Source: Eutreptiella sp. 'Long Island Sound 2002' | Taxonomy: Eukaryota; Euglenozoa; Euglenophyceae; Eutreptiales; Eutreptiaceae | Length of the DNA: 64,000 nt | Direction: 5' to 3' | NCBI GenBank assembly: GCA_964036045.1 | Contig: OZ038387.1 | Span: 21,095,348 to 21,159,347 of the forward strand | Shown here: positions 1 through 13,098 of the stretch, piece by piece | How positions within the stretch are numbered: the first letter of the stretch is position 1 | Layout of the letters: each line of letters starts with the position of its first letter | Notes under the pieces: generated by a model | The model's input: only the letters and a program-made list of their open reading frames with translations | Told to the model about the DNA's origin: nothing | Databases searched by the model: none | Position numbers and translations under genes: made by a program

Positions 1-3000
1 TTGTGGGCCACTTCTGATTCTGTCCCCTGCTTTGAAGCGGAGGGGACCCCCGAGGCGGCAGGGGTTATGTAGCCACCTTGCCCACTTGTGGGCCACTTCT
101 GATTTTGTCCCCCGCTTTGACGCGGTGGGGACCCCCCGAGGCGGTAGGGGTTATGTAGCCACCTTGCCCACTTGTGGGCCACTTCTGATTTTGTTCCCTG
201 CTTTGAAGCGGAGGGGACCCCCTCGGCGGTAGGGGTTATGTAGCCACCTTGCCCACTTGTGGGCCACTTCTGATTTTGTCCCCTGCTTTGAAGCGGAGGG
301 GACCCCCGAGGCGGCAGGGGTTATGTAGCCACCTTGCCCACTTGTGGGCCACTTCTGATTTTGTCCCCCGCTTTGACGCGGTGGGGACCCCCCGAGGCGG
401 TAGGGGTTATGTAGCCACCTTGCCCACTTGTGGGCCACTTCTGATTTTGTCCCCCGCTCTAAAGCGGAGGGGACCCCCTAGGCAGTAGGGGTTATGTAGC
501 CACCTTGCCCACTTGTGGGCCACTTCTGATTTTGTCCCCTGCTTTGAAGCGGAGGGGACACCCTTGGCGTTAGGGGTTATGTAGCCACCTTGCCTACTTG
601 TGGGCCACTTCTGATTTTGTTCCCTGCTTTGAAGCGGAGGGGACCCCCGAGGCGGCAGGGGTTATGTAGCCACCTTGCCCACTTGTGGGCCAATTCTGAT
701 TTTGCCCCCCGCTTTGAAGCGGAGGGGACCCCCTAGGTGGTACGGGTTATGTAGCCACCTTGCCCACTTGTGGGCCACTTCTGATTCTGCCCCCCGCTTT
801 GAAGCGGAGGGGACCCCTTCGGCGGTAGGGGTTATGTAGCCACCTTGCCCACTTGTGGGCCACTTCTGATTTTGCCCCCCGCTTTGAAGCGGAGGGGACA
901 CCCTTGGCGGTAGGGGTTATGTAGCCACCTTGCCCACTTGTGGGCCACTTCTGATTTTGTGCCCCGCTTTGACGCGCTGGGGACCCCCTAGGTGGTAGGG
1001 GTTATGTAGCCACCTTGCCCACTTGTGGGCCACTTCTGATTTTGTCCCCCGCTTTGACGCGGTGGGGACCCCCCGAGGTGGTACGGGTTATGTAGCCACC
1101 TTGCCCACTTGTGGGCCACTTCTGATTCTGCCCCCCGCTTTGAAGCGGAGGGGACCCCTTCGGCGGTAGGGGTTATGTAGCCACCTTGCCCACTTGTGGG
1201 CCACTTCTGATTTTGCCCCCCGCTTTGAAGCGGAGGGGACACCCTTGGCGGTAGGGGTTATGTAGCCACCTTGCCCACTTGTGGGCCACTTCTGATTTTG
1301 TCCCCTGCTTTGACGCGGAGGGGACCCCCGAGGCGGCAGGGGTTATGTAGCCACCTTGCCCACTTGTGGGCCACTTCTGATTTTGCCCCCTGCTTTGAAG
1401 CGGAGGGGACCCCCGAGGCGGTAGGGGTGATGTAGCCACCTTGCCCACTTGTGGGCCACTTCTGATTTTGCCCCCCGCTTTGACGCGGAGGGGACCCCCT
1501 CGGCGGTAGGGGTTATGTAGCCACCTTGCCCACTTGTGGGCCACTTCTGATTCTGTCCCCCGCTTTGACGCGGTGGGGACCCCCCGAGGCGGTAGGGGTT
1601 ATGTAGCCACCTTGCCCACTTGTGGGCCACTTCTGATTTTGCCCCCCGCTTTGACGCGGAGGGGACCCCCTCGGCGGTAGGGGTTATGTAGCCACCTTGC
1701 CCACTTGTGGGCCACTTCTGATTTTGTCCCCTGCTTTGAAGCGGAGGGGACCCCCGAGGCGGCAGGGGTTATGTAGCCACCTTGCCCACTTGTGGGCCAC
1801 TTCTGATTTTGTCCCCCGCTTTGACGCGGTGGGGACCCCCCGAGGCGGTAGGGGTTATGTAGCCACCTTGCCCACTTGTGGGCCACTTCTGATTTTGTCC
1901 CCCGCTCTAAAGCGGAGGGGACCCCCTAGGCAGTAGGGGTTATGTAGCCACCTTGCCCACTTGTGGGCCACTTCTGATTTTGTCCCCTGCTCTAAAGCGG
2001 AGGGGACCCCCGAGGCGGCAGGGGTTATGTAGCCACCTTGCCCACTTGTGGGCCACTTCTGATTTTGCCCCCCGCTTTGAAGCGGAGGGGACACCCTTGG
2101 CGTTAGGGGTTATGTAGCCACCTTGCCTACTTGTGGGCCACTTCTGATTTTGTTCCCTGCTTTGAAGCGGAGGGGACCCCCGAGGCGGCAGGGGTTATGT
2201 AGCCACGTTGCCCACTTGTGGGCCACTTCTGATTCTGTCCCCTGCTTTGAAGCGGAGGGGACCCCCGAGGCGGCAGGGGTTATGTAGCCACCTTGCCCAC
2301 TTGTGGGCCACTTCTGATTTTGTCCCCCGCTTTGACGCGGTGGGGACCCCCCTAGGCGGTAGGGGTTATGTAGCCACCTTGCCCACTTGTGGGCCACTTC
2401 TGATTTTGCCCCCCGCTCTGCAGCGGAGGGGACCCCTCGGCGGTAGGGGTTATGTAGCCACCTTGCCCACTTGTGGGCCAATTCTGATTTTGCCCCCCGC
2501 TTTGAAGCGGAGGGGACCCCCTAGGTGGTACGGGTTATGTAGCCACCTTGCCCACTTGTGGGCCACTTCTGATTCTGCCCCCCGCTTTGAAGCGGAGGGG
2601 ACCCCTTCGGCGGTAGGGGTTATGTAGCCACCTTGCCCACTTGTGGGCCACTTCTGATTTTGCCCCCCGCTTTGAAGCGGAGGGGACACCCTTGGCGGTA
2701 GGGGTTATGTAGCCACCTTGCCCACTTGTGGGCCACTTCTGATTTTGTCCCCTGCTTTGAAGCGGAGGGGACCCCCGAGGCGGCAGGGGTTATGTAGCCA
2801 CCTTGCCCACTTGTGGGCCACTTCTGATTTTGTCCCCCGCTTTGACGCGGTGGGGACCCCCCGAGGCGGTAGGGGTTATGTAGCCACCTTGCCCACTTGT
2901 GGGCCACTTCTGATTTTGTGCCCCGCTTTGACGCGCTGGGGAACCCCTAGGTGGTAGGGGTTATGTAGCCACCTTGCCCACTTGTGGGCCACTTCTGATT

Positions 3001-5684
3001 TTGTCCCCCGCTTTGACGCGGTGGGGACCCCCTAGGTGGTACGGGTTATGTAGCCACCTTGCCCACTTGTGGGCCACTTCTGATTCTGCCCCCCGCTTTG
3101 AAGCGGAGGGGACCCCTTCGGCGGTAGGGGTTATGTAGCCACCTTGCCCACTTGTGGGCCACTTCTGATTTTGTCCCCTGCTTTGAAGCGGAGGGGACAC
3201 CCTTGGCGGTAGGGGTTATGTAGCCACCTTGCCCACTTGTGGGCCACTTCTGATTTTGTCCCCTGCTTTGAAGCGGAGGGGACCCCCGAGGCGGCAGGGG
3301 TTATGTAGCCACCTTGCCCACTTGTGGGCCACTTCTGATTTTGTCCCCCGCTTTGACGCGGTGGGGACCCCCCGAGGCGGTAGGGGTTATGTAGCCACCT
3401 TGCCCACTTGTGGGCCACTTCTGATTTTGCTCCCCGCTCTGAAGCGGAGGGGACCCCTCGGCGGTAGGGGTTATGTAGCCACCTTGCCCACTTGTGGGCC
3501 ACTTCTGATTTTGCCCCCCGCTTTGAAGCGGTGGGGACCCCCTAGGTGGTAGGCGTTATGTAGCCACCTTGCCCACTTGTGGGCCACTTCTGATTTTGCC
3601 CCCCGCTTTGAAGCGGAGGGGACCCCTTCGGCGGTAGGGGTTATGTAGCCACCTTGCCCACTTGTGGGCCACTTCTGATTTTGTCCCCGGCTTTGAAGCG
3701 GAAGGGACCCCCGAGGCGGCAGGGGTTATGTAGCCACCTTGCCCACTTGTGGGCCACTTCTGATTTTGTCCCCCGCTTTGACGCGGTCGGGACCCCCGAG
3801 GTGGTAGGGGTTATGTAGCCATCTTGCCCACTTGTGGGCCACTTGTGATTTTGTCCCCCGCTTTGACGCGGAGGGGACCCCCTAGGTGGTAGGGGTTATG
3901 TAGCCACCTTGCCCACTTGTGGGCCACTTCTGATTTTGTCCCCTGCTCTAAAGCGGAGGGGACCCCCGAGGCGGCAGGGGTTATGTAGCCACCCTGCCCA
4001 CTTGTGGGCCACTTCTGATTTTGCCCCCCGCTGTGAAGCGGAAGGGACCTCCTAGGCGGCAGGGGTTATGTAGCCACCTTGCCCACTTGTGGGCCACTTC
4101 TGATTTTGTCCCCCGCTTTGACGCGGTCGGGACCCCCGAGGTGGTAGGGGTTATGTAGCCATCTTGCCCACTTGTGGGCCACTTGTGATTTTGTCCCCCG
4201 CTTTGACGCATTGGGGACCCCCTAGGTGGTAGGGGTTATGTAGCCACCTTGCCCACTTGTGGGCCACTTCTGATTTTGTCCCCTGCTCTAAAGCGGAGGG
4301 GACCCCCGAGGCGGCAGGGGTTATGTAGCCACCCTGCCCACTTGTGTGCAACTTCTGATTTTGCCCCCCGCTGTGAAGCGGAAGGGACCTCCTAGGCGGT
4401 AGGGGTTATGTAGCCACCTTGCCCACTTGTGGGCCACTTCTGATTTTGTCCCCCGCTTTGACGCGGTGGGGACCCCCCGAGGCGGTAGGGGTTATGTAGC
4501 CACCTTGCCCACTTGTGGGCCACTTCTGATTTTGTCCCCCGCTCTAAAGCGGAGGGGACCCCCTAGGCGGTAGGGGTTATGTAGCCACCTTGCCCACTTG
4601 TGGGCCACTTCTGATTTTGCCCCCCGCTCTGAAGCGGAGGGGACCCCTCGGCGGTAGGGGTTATGTAGCCACCTTGCCCACTTGTGGGCCACTTCTGATT
4701 TTGCCCCCCGCTTTGAAGCGGAGGGGACCTGCTAGGTGGTACGGGTTATGTAGCCACCTTGCCCACTTGTGGGCCACTTCTGATTTTGCCCCCCGCTTTG
4801 AAGCGGAGGGGACCCCTTCGGCGGTAGGGGTTATGTAGCCTCCTTGCCCACTTGTGGGCCACTTCTGATTTTGTCCCCCGCTTTGAAGCGGAGGTGACCC
4901 CCGAGGCGGCAAGTGTTATGTAGCCACCTTGCCCACTTGTGGGGCCACTTCTGATTTTGTCCCCCGCTTTGAAGCGGAGGGGATCCCCCAGGCGGCAGGG
5001 GTTATGTAGCCACCTTGCCCACTTGTGGGCCACTTCTGATTTTGTCCCCCGCTTTGACGCGGTGGGGACCCCCTAGGTGGTAGGGGTTATGTAGCCACCT
5101 TGCCCACTTGTGGGCCACTTGTGATTTTGTCCCCCGCTTTGACGCGCTGGGGACCCCCTAGGTGGTAGGGGTTATGTAGCCACCTTGCCCACTTGTGGGC
5201 CACTTCTGATTTTGTCCCCTGCTCTAAAGCGGAGGGGACCCCCGAGGCGGCACGGGTTATGTAGCCACCTTACCCACTTGTGGGCCACTTCTGATTTTGC
5301 CCCCCGCTTTGAAGCGGAGGGGACCCCCTTGGCGGTAGGGGTTATGTAGCCCCCTGCACACTTGTGGGCCACTTCTGATTTTGTCCCCCGCTTTGAAGCG
5401 GAGGGGATCCCCCAGGCGGCAGGAGTTATGTAGCCACCTTGCCCACTTGTGGGCCACTTCTGATTTTGTCCCCTGCTTTGACGCGGTGGGGACCCCCCGA
5501 GGCGGTAGGGGTTATGTAGCCACCTTGCCCACTTGTGGGCCACTTCTGATTTTGTCCCCTGCTTTGAAGCGGAGGGGACCCCCTAGGCGGTAGGGGTTAT
5601 GTAGCCACCTTGCCCACTTGTGGGCCACTTCTGATTTTGCCCCCCGCTTTGACGCGGAGGGGACCCCCCGAGGCGGCAGGGATT
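1..5684. repeat. 85-86 bp satellite array (satellite A), about 66 copies
   Basis: Head-to-tail units of 85-86 bp fill this stretch and run off the left edge. Each unit contains GTAGCCACCTTGCCCAC, then GTGGGCCACTTCTGATT, a CCCCGCTTTGAAGCGG-type block and a GGGGACCCCC block ending in GGGGTTAT. Three dyad symmetries recur: GCCCAC-TT-GTGGGC, CCGCTT-TG-AAGCGG and GGGGACCCC. Variation is mostly single substitutions (AAGCGG or ACGCGG arms; GAGGCGG, TAGGTGG or TTCGGCGG joints). Some multi-unit blocks recur almost unchanged, for example around 240-490 and 1690-1930, which indicates repeated unequal exchange. Because the unit length is not a multiple of three, the open frames through it are artefacts. 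Confidence 0.97.
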
Positions 5685-5872
5685 ACCACGCTTGGGTGCT
5701 CCCTAGGGTGTGCGCAAATGGCTAAGTTGCAACTGGGGCGGTTCCCCATCTCTAAAAATGGCTACGTTGTGTCGCAGTTTAGGATCACCACACTTTGGTG
5801 CTCCATAGGGTGTGTGCAAATGGCTAAGTTGCAGGGGCGGTTCCCCATCTCTAAAAATGCCTACGCTGTGAT
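5680..5872. repeat. Tandem duplication of a roughly 95-bp segment at the satellite edge
   Basis: Copy 1 (5680-5781) and copy 2 (5782-5872) both run GGAT-ACCAC..., GGTGCTCC-TAGGGTGTG, CAAATGGCTAAGTTGCA, GGGGCGGTTCCCCATCTC and TAAAAATG-CTACG-TGTG. They are about 85-90% identical with small indels. The GGGGCGGTTCCCC core could form a small stem. They sit exactly at the end of the satellite and just upstream of a gene-like region, so they could be promoter-proximal or a second minor tandem family. No function is visible. Confidence 0.8.
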
Positions 5873-5966
5873 GCTTGACCTTGTGAAGTGGGCATACATG
5901 CATACATGTGTAGCGTGTTTCTTTCGTGCCCGTTTTTCCTTCATGGTGCTTCAAACATCTTAGACA

Positions 5967-6971
5967 ATGCCCTACCACACGCAGTATGATTGTGAGTGCG
6001 GAATGGTGTTACGGTCCGTCACCGATCAGGCTATTCAAGCACACCTTCAAGGCAAGCCCCACAAGAAGTGAATGCAAGACAATGGACCCTGGCAAGATTA
6101 CGAATGTGATTGCGGGCGCAAATTGGAGCGTGTGAAGGCATTCCAAATCAAGCAACATCGCGAATCTCCGGCGTGTAGGGAGGCGCGCTTGCACATTCTA
6201 AGCCAAAAGTTCATGGCTAAAAGGGTGCAAGCCATGCCGAGCGATTTTGCTTTTGAGGAGGAGAGTAATCCGCCCCCGGTTGCGGAAGCAGACCCATGTG
6301 TTGGGCCCGCAGATGAGGTTATGGTGGAGGTCGATGACACCGGGTTTGCTACTTGCCCGGGGTTTTGACCGGAGTAACTCACCCCAGAAACATTTTACAA
6401 GTTGTATCCATTTGCGATACACACTCCCGGGGGGATCCCAAACTGCCCGCCCATTAGTTGGCTGCCGGGTCACAACGTGGTATTCAGTGTTGCGTGTGAT
6501 GGCACAATGCACGACGGGGAAAAGTGTTGCGAGCACTGCGCGGAGTTGAAGGAATCGGAAGCATTGAAGAAGGTCGTTGAGTATGCCATCGATGCCACGC
6601 CTAGGAGTGATTATTTGCGATTGGGTGTGCAATAGCTGAGTGAACTCTTGCACAAAAAACGCGATCAACATGACGATCAACGTTCGCCTGGCTGCGCTAA
6701 ATGCTCACCGCAAAATTGTGTCATTGCGTGGTGTTGCTGACACGGCCTCCAAATTGGTGATCGCACTGCGCACAATGCTGCAATGCGCGAGTTGGATTCT
6801 GATACTGACTCTAAGTGTGCTTCTGACCCCGATTCTAATTTTGCCTCTGACCCGGAAGATTTCTCGGATCGGGATGTTCCCGCTTCGGAGATTGCACGTG
6901 AATCACCGGAAAATGACACCACGTGTGAATATCATGGTTTGTTGCAAGCAGCCGAGGACACGAACCAATAG
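5967..6971 (+). pseudogene. Decayed gene with two CxCG zinc-finger-like modules; in-frame stops
   Basis: One reading frame (ATG at 5967) stays protein-like for about 1 kb but is broken by TGA 6069, TGA 6366, TAA 6375, TAG 6633 and TGA 6738. The first part has two similar modules, each opening with Y(D/E)C(E/D)CG and followed by spaced His or Cys (around 5985-6065 and 6093-6180), resembling degenerate zinc fingers. Around 6384-6632 it reads as a Cys/His-rich domain (SVACDGTMHDGEKCCEHC), followed by a charged helix near LSELLHKKRDQHDDQ. A +1 shift near 6682 briefly gives a better peptide, LAALNAHRKIVSLRGVAD, before the first frame resumes with an acidic Asp/Ser tail ending at 6971. The number and type of breaks favour a dead mobile-element gene over introns, because most breaks lack GT-AG borders. 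The family is not recognised. Confidence 0.5.
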
Positions 6972-7224
6972 CTGTTTGTGGCTTTTGAGGGGCGTCGCAT
7001 CCACGTTTAACAGTTGTTGAACATTGTTGTGAATTCAGACATGTGAGCTGCAACACAGAATTATCATCGACTATTATGCAACCAACAACCAGCATCCCCA
7101 CAAGCTATTCTCATCCCCCCCCCCAAAAAAAAACGACCGTGTCCAGCCGTTTGATATTTTTTGCACTCTCGTGAACTAAAATGACAAGAAGTGCAGCATC
7201 AGTTTTTTTTCCGTGGTAAAGGTT

Positions 7225-8331
7225 ATGCATGCAGGGTGCCAAACGTTCCCGAGCGTTGCAAATTTGGAAGGCAGTCCCTATGAAGTCCACTGCCAATTCA
7301 TGCCCTTTGAGTTTTTGGGTGATGCTGGCGTTGTCCATTGGAATGGGCGTTTCCTGCAAAAGGTGCACAGTGTTTGTGCTGCTGATGCACATTTCGTTGC
7401 ACCAATTGCAACGGTGCAGAGGTTGTGGCCGTTCTCGCAGAACGACATTGAACAGCTTTCGCGCTTTCCGATGCATGTCCCCTTGCCAAAGGCAGTGCCG
7501 CTTGTGCCGTATGCGGCGTTGGGTTGTGCTCAATACCGTGAGCAGCCGAGGAATGCTCCAGGAGCAAAACGTATGCCCTGCCCTTTTCCGAATGGCGACC
7601 GATTTTTCATGCACGCTGGAATGTGGTCGCATATTGCTGGGCATTTTTTGCGAGGCCATAGGTGGGCCGGCCAAGAGGGTGCGGATAAAGGCGCATTTTG
7701 CTTGTGGTGTGGCAACACAGATGGCAAGTGCAGCAAAAGTGTGCACGGCAAGAAAAATTACAGCAATTGCAGTCTCGCGTACCATCGGCTACGGCTAAAC
7801 AGCGCGGCAACCCCAACAGCCATGAACCCTGGCACCAACTTGCCAGTTCGCCGCAAGGTGCTTGATTGCCGAAAATGGCATTGCACCTACGCCATGCCAC
7901 ACCACATGGCACAAGCGCACCCCGGTGTGTCCCATGACTATGCCGGGTGCAGCGAAGAGGAGAAAACAAAGGTGTTGCAAGCCTTTGACAATTTTCGGGC
8001 CCCATTGCCACCGAAGGCGAAGCCTGCTGCGCCGCCGGCCTTGCCCGCTGTTCTCCCTGCTCTTCTCTCTGGGCCAAACCAGGGTAATAGTAGTAGTGGT
8101 AGTAGTAGTAGCAGCAGCTCCACCACCAATGCCTCCTCCAGTATGAGTGCATCCTCCGGCAGTAGTGCCCCGTCATGCACTGGTGACTATGTGCCATCGG
8201 AATCCATGTCTCATGGGCCGGCAGCCTACTGGGTCACAAGATCGCAAGCAGCCCGGCCAAAGAAGAGTGCTCGCCCCAAGAGTACCAGCAAGAGGGCACA
8301 CGACGAGTGGGAAGATGATTCCAATGCTTGA
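7225..8331 (+). CDS. Hypothetical Cys/His-rich protein with low-complexity, basic C-terminus (368 aa)
   Basis: An intact ORF of 368 codons from ATG 7225; a GTG four codons upstream is not a plausible eukaryotic start. The N-terminal half (about residues 1-110) is a mixed globular segment. Residues near 115-235 are rich in Cys and His: CPFPNGDRFFMHAGMWSHI, CLWCGNTDGKC, a Cys at YSNCSLAYH, then CRKWHCTYAMPHHMAQAH. The spacing suggests one or more zinc-binding sites. Next comes a Pro/Ala linker, a Ser/Gly/Thr-rich tract (around 8085-8190) and a basic tail (ARPKKSARPKSTSKRAH) that looks like a nuclear localisation signal. It lies 250 bp downstream of the decayed gene and may belong to the same element; both encode Cys-clustered, apparently DNA-binding proteins. 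The family is not recognised and no catalytic motif was seen. The 3' end abuts repeat family B. Confidence 0.6.
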   Translation: MHAGCQTFPSVANLEGSPYEVHCQFMPFEFLGDAGVVHWNGRFLQKVHSVCAADAHFVAPIATVQRLWPFSQNDIEQLSRFPMHVPLPKAVPLVPYAALGCAQYREQPRNAPGAKRMPCPFPNGDRFFMHAGMWSHIAGHFLRGHRWAGQEGADKGAFCLWCGNTDGKCSKSVHGKKNYSNCSLAYHRLRLNSAATPTAMNPGTNLPVRRKVLDCRKWHCTYAMPHHMAQAHPGVSHDYAGCSEEEKTKVLQAFDNFRAPLPPKAKPAAPPALPAVLPALLSGPNQGNSSSGSSSSSSSTTNASSSMSASSGSSAPSCTGDYVPSESMSHGPAAYWVTRSQAARPKKSARPKSTSKRAHDEWEDDSNA

Positions 8332-8365
8332 GGCCCCTCCCCTCCCTTCGCTTCTCTCTATATAT

Positions 8366-8402
8366 TACTACACCCCTCTCCCCTTAAATTTAGCTAACAA
8401 GC

Positions 8403-8455
<53 letters not shown>

Positions 8456-9582
8456 GCACGTCTCCATGCCGTTTTGGCTCCGTCCCAACACTTCGGATCT
8501 TTTGCCCATGTAGCCATCTTGGAGCCTAGGTGGTGCCCTTGCCAAATCCAAGTTTTGAGCCGGAAACTCCCCGGTGGCGGCCCGGGGCGTGGGCGCCAAG
8601 TCGAGAGGTGCCCTCCCAAATCTGCACAGTTTTGGGCCAAAAACAGCCATTTTTCGCCCAAAACAGCCCCCAAACCCGGGCAAAACGCCCAAACGAAGGG
8701 AAACGGTATTAACGCGACACGTGCGGCTTGACTTCACCGTGTCAAAGAGCCCTCTAGTGCCCTTCAACTCCACGATATGTCCGAGAAACGGCCCAAAGAG
8801 GCACCAAAAAGCCCTAAAATCTGCGCAATGTGCACCAACACCCCGAAACCAAGCACAGGCGGTATCTTGGGCTACGTGGCTCAAAATCCGATTCCGAGGG
8901 CACCTAGTCCACCCGCAACCCCCCACTTTTTGTGGTTTCCAAGCCGCAAAATCGCCCAACGAGACGCCTAGACCCCCGTACCATTGGTCACTTGGTGCAG
9001 CCGGAGGGCAGCCTGGCCCGCGCACAGTTGGGGCCAACGGTGGGTCCACCGGGGTCCCCGGGGCGAAAAAAATGATTTTTTTCAAAGTTGTTCCCAGACC
9101 ACTTTGGATGCTCAAACAAGTGTTTTTAGGCCGTTTTGAGCCCGTGGTGACGCGTGGCCACGGAAAATCCCAAAATGCCTTGAAAATGGGCCGTTTTGGG
9201 ACCAAAAATGGGTCAAAAATGGGTCAAAAACGCGCTTTTGCAAAAGTGATCCTGTACCATTTATGATGCTCAAACAAGTGTCTTTAGGCCGTTTTGAGCC
9301 CGTGGTGACGGGTTTTGGCCCATGGAAAATCCCAAAATGCATTGAAAATGGGTCGTTTTGGGACCAAAAATGGGTCAAAAATGGGTCAAAAACGCGTTTT
9401 TCCACAAGTGATCCCGGACCATTTGGGATGCTCAAACAACTGTTTATAGCGCATTTTGAGCCCGTTTTGACCGAGTTTAGCCCCTTCCATCACATGTATG
9501 CACCACGTTGTGCCCTTCGCACGTACCTTAGAGCCATATGGTGGAGCCACCTAGAGTTGGGGAGAGGGGTGTAGATTGGAGG
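8366..9582 (+). mobile_element. Family B element, copy 1 (forward)
   Basis: The left end is TACTACACCCCTCTCCCCTT and the right end GGGGAGAGGGGTGTAGATTG, so the termini are inverted copies of CTACACCCCTCTCCCC. Order inside: a (CAA)n tract (CAAG-type in other copies), a conserved segment of about 550 bp (from GCCAAATCCAAGTTTTGAGC to CGGTGGGTCCACC), a roughly 160-bp unit repeated in tandem (GATGCTCAAACAAGTG at about 9110, 9269 and 9429), and a conserved tail (CACATGTATGCACCACGTTG, GTACCTTAGAGCC). The (CAA)n tract here is pure and longer than in other copies. There is no coding capacity, so this is a non-autonomous element. Confidence 0.8.
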
Positions 9583-11533
<1,951 letters not shown>

Positions 11534-11630
<97 letters not shown>

Positions 11631-11654
11631 GTATGTATATATATATGTATATAT
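11534..11654. repeat. (TA)n microsatellite with TG interruptions
   Basis: About 120 bp of alternating TA with scattered TGTA steps, between the heads of copies 2 and 3. Confidence 0.95.
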
Positions 11655-13010
11655 TACTACACCCCTCTCCCCTTAAATCTAGCTAACAAGCAAGCAAGCA
11701 ACAAGCAACAACAAGCAACAAGCACTTCTCCTTTCCGTTTTGGCCATTGCTCGGCCTCATCGCTCCGGGCTCTACTCTACTCTAGCCATCCTAGAGCCTA
11801 GGTGGTGGCCTTGCCAAATCCAACTTTTGAGCCAAAAACTCACCGGTGGCGCCCCGGGGCGGGGGCGCCAAGTCGGGAGGTGCTCTCCCAAATCTGCGCA
11901 TTTTGTGCCCCGAAACAGCCTTTTTTGGCCCAAAACCGCCCCGAAACCCCCGTCGAAACGGCCAAATGAAGACAAACACTTGCTACACTCCACGTGCGGC
12001 TTGACTTCACCGTGACCAAGAGCTCTTTGTTGCCCCCTAACTCCACGATATGTCCGAGAAACGGCCCAAAAAGGCGCCAAAAAGCCCCAAAATCTGCGCA
12101 ATGTGCACCAACACCCCGAAACCAAGAACGGGCCGTATCTTGGGCTACGTAGCTCAAATCCGAATTCCGAGGGCACCTAGTCCACCCGCAACCCCCCACT
12201 TTTTAGGGTTTCCAAGTCTCAGAGTCGCCCAACAAGCCACCTAGACCCCCGTACCAGTGGTCACTTGGTGCAGCCGGAGGGCAGCCCGGCCCGCGCACGG
12301 CCGGGGCCAACGGTGGGTCCACCAGGGTCCCCCGGGCGAAAAAAATCATTTTTTCCAAAGTTGTTCCAAGACCACTTGGGATGCTCAAACCGGTGTTTTT
12401 AGGCCGTTTTGAGCCCGTGGTGGCGCGTTTTGGGCCATGGAAAATCCCAAAATGCCTTGAAAACGGGCCGTTGTGGGACAAAAAATGGGTCGAAAAAGGG
12501 TCAGAAACGCATTTTTCCAAAAGTGATCCTGGACCATTTGGGATGCTCAAACAAATGTTTTTAGCCCATTTTGAGCCTGTGGTGATGTGCTTTGGCCCAT
12601 GGAAAATCCCAAAATGCCTTGAAAATGGGCCGTTTTGGGACCAAAAGTGGGTCAAAAATGGGTCAAAAACGCATTTTTCCAAAAGTGATCGTGGATCATT
12701 TGGGATGCTCGGACAAGTGTTTTTAGCCCATTTTGAGCCCATTTGGACGGGTTTTGGCCCATGGAAATCCCAATATTCCTTGAAAAGGGGCCGTTTTGGG
12801 AGCAAAAATGGGTGAAAAGTTGGTCAAAAACACATTTTTCCAAAAGTGATCTTGGACCATTGGGGGTGCACAAACAAGTGTTTTGAGCCCATTTTGAGCC
12901 CATTTTGAACGAGTTTAGTCCCTTCCGCTACGTGTATGCACCAAGTTGTACCCTTGGCATGTACCTTAGAGTGGAGCCACATAGAGTATGGGAGAGGGGT
13001 GTAGATTAGA

Positions 13011-13012
<2 letters not shown>
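11655..13012 (+). mobile_element. Family B element, copy 3 (forward)
   Basis: Same plan as copy 1: CTACACCCCTCTCCCC head, CAAG repeats at 11690-11730, conserved central segment, three diverged 160-bp tandem units (about 12370-12880) and the tail ending GGGAGAGGGGTGTAGATTAG. The tail variant (CGCTACGTGTATGCACC, CATAGAGTATGGG) defines a subtype shared with the far ends of copies 6 and 7. Confidence 0.8.

Positions 13013-13095
<83 letters not shown>
13013..13095. repeat. (TA)n microsatellite
   Basis: About 80 bp of pure TA, ending in three TAGTCA steps before the GC-rich insert. Confidence 0.95.

Positions 13096-13098
<3 letters not shown>

Noticed and set aside
1-5600. Repeated open frames of 66-139 codons on both strands with SEVAHKWARWLHNPYR-like peptides
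   Set aside because: They are translations of an 85-86 bp satellite whose period is not a multiple of three. The frames drift and stop, with no start or splice signals.
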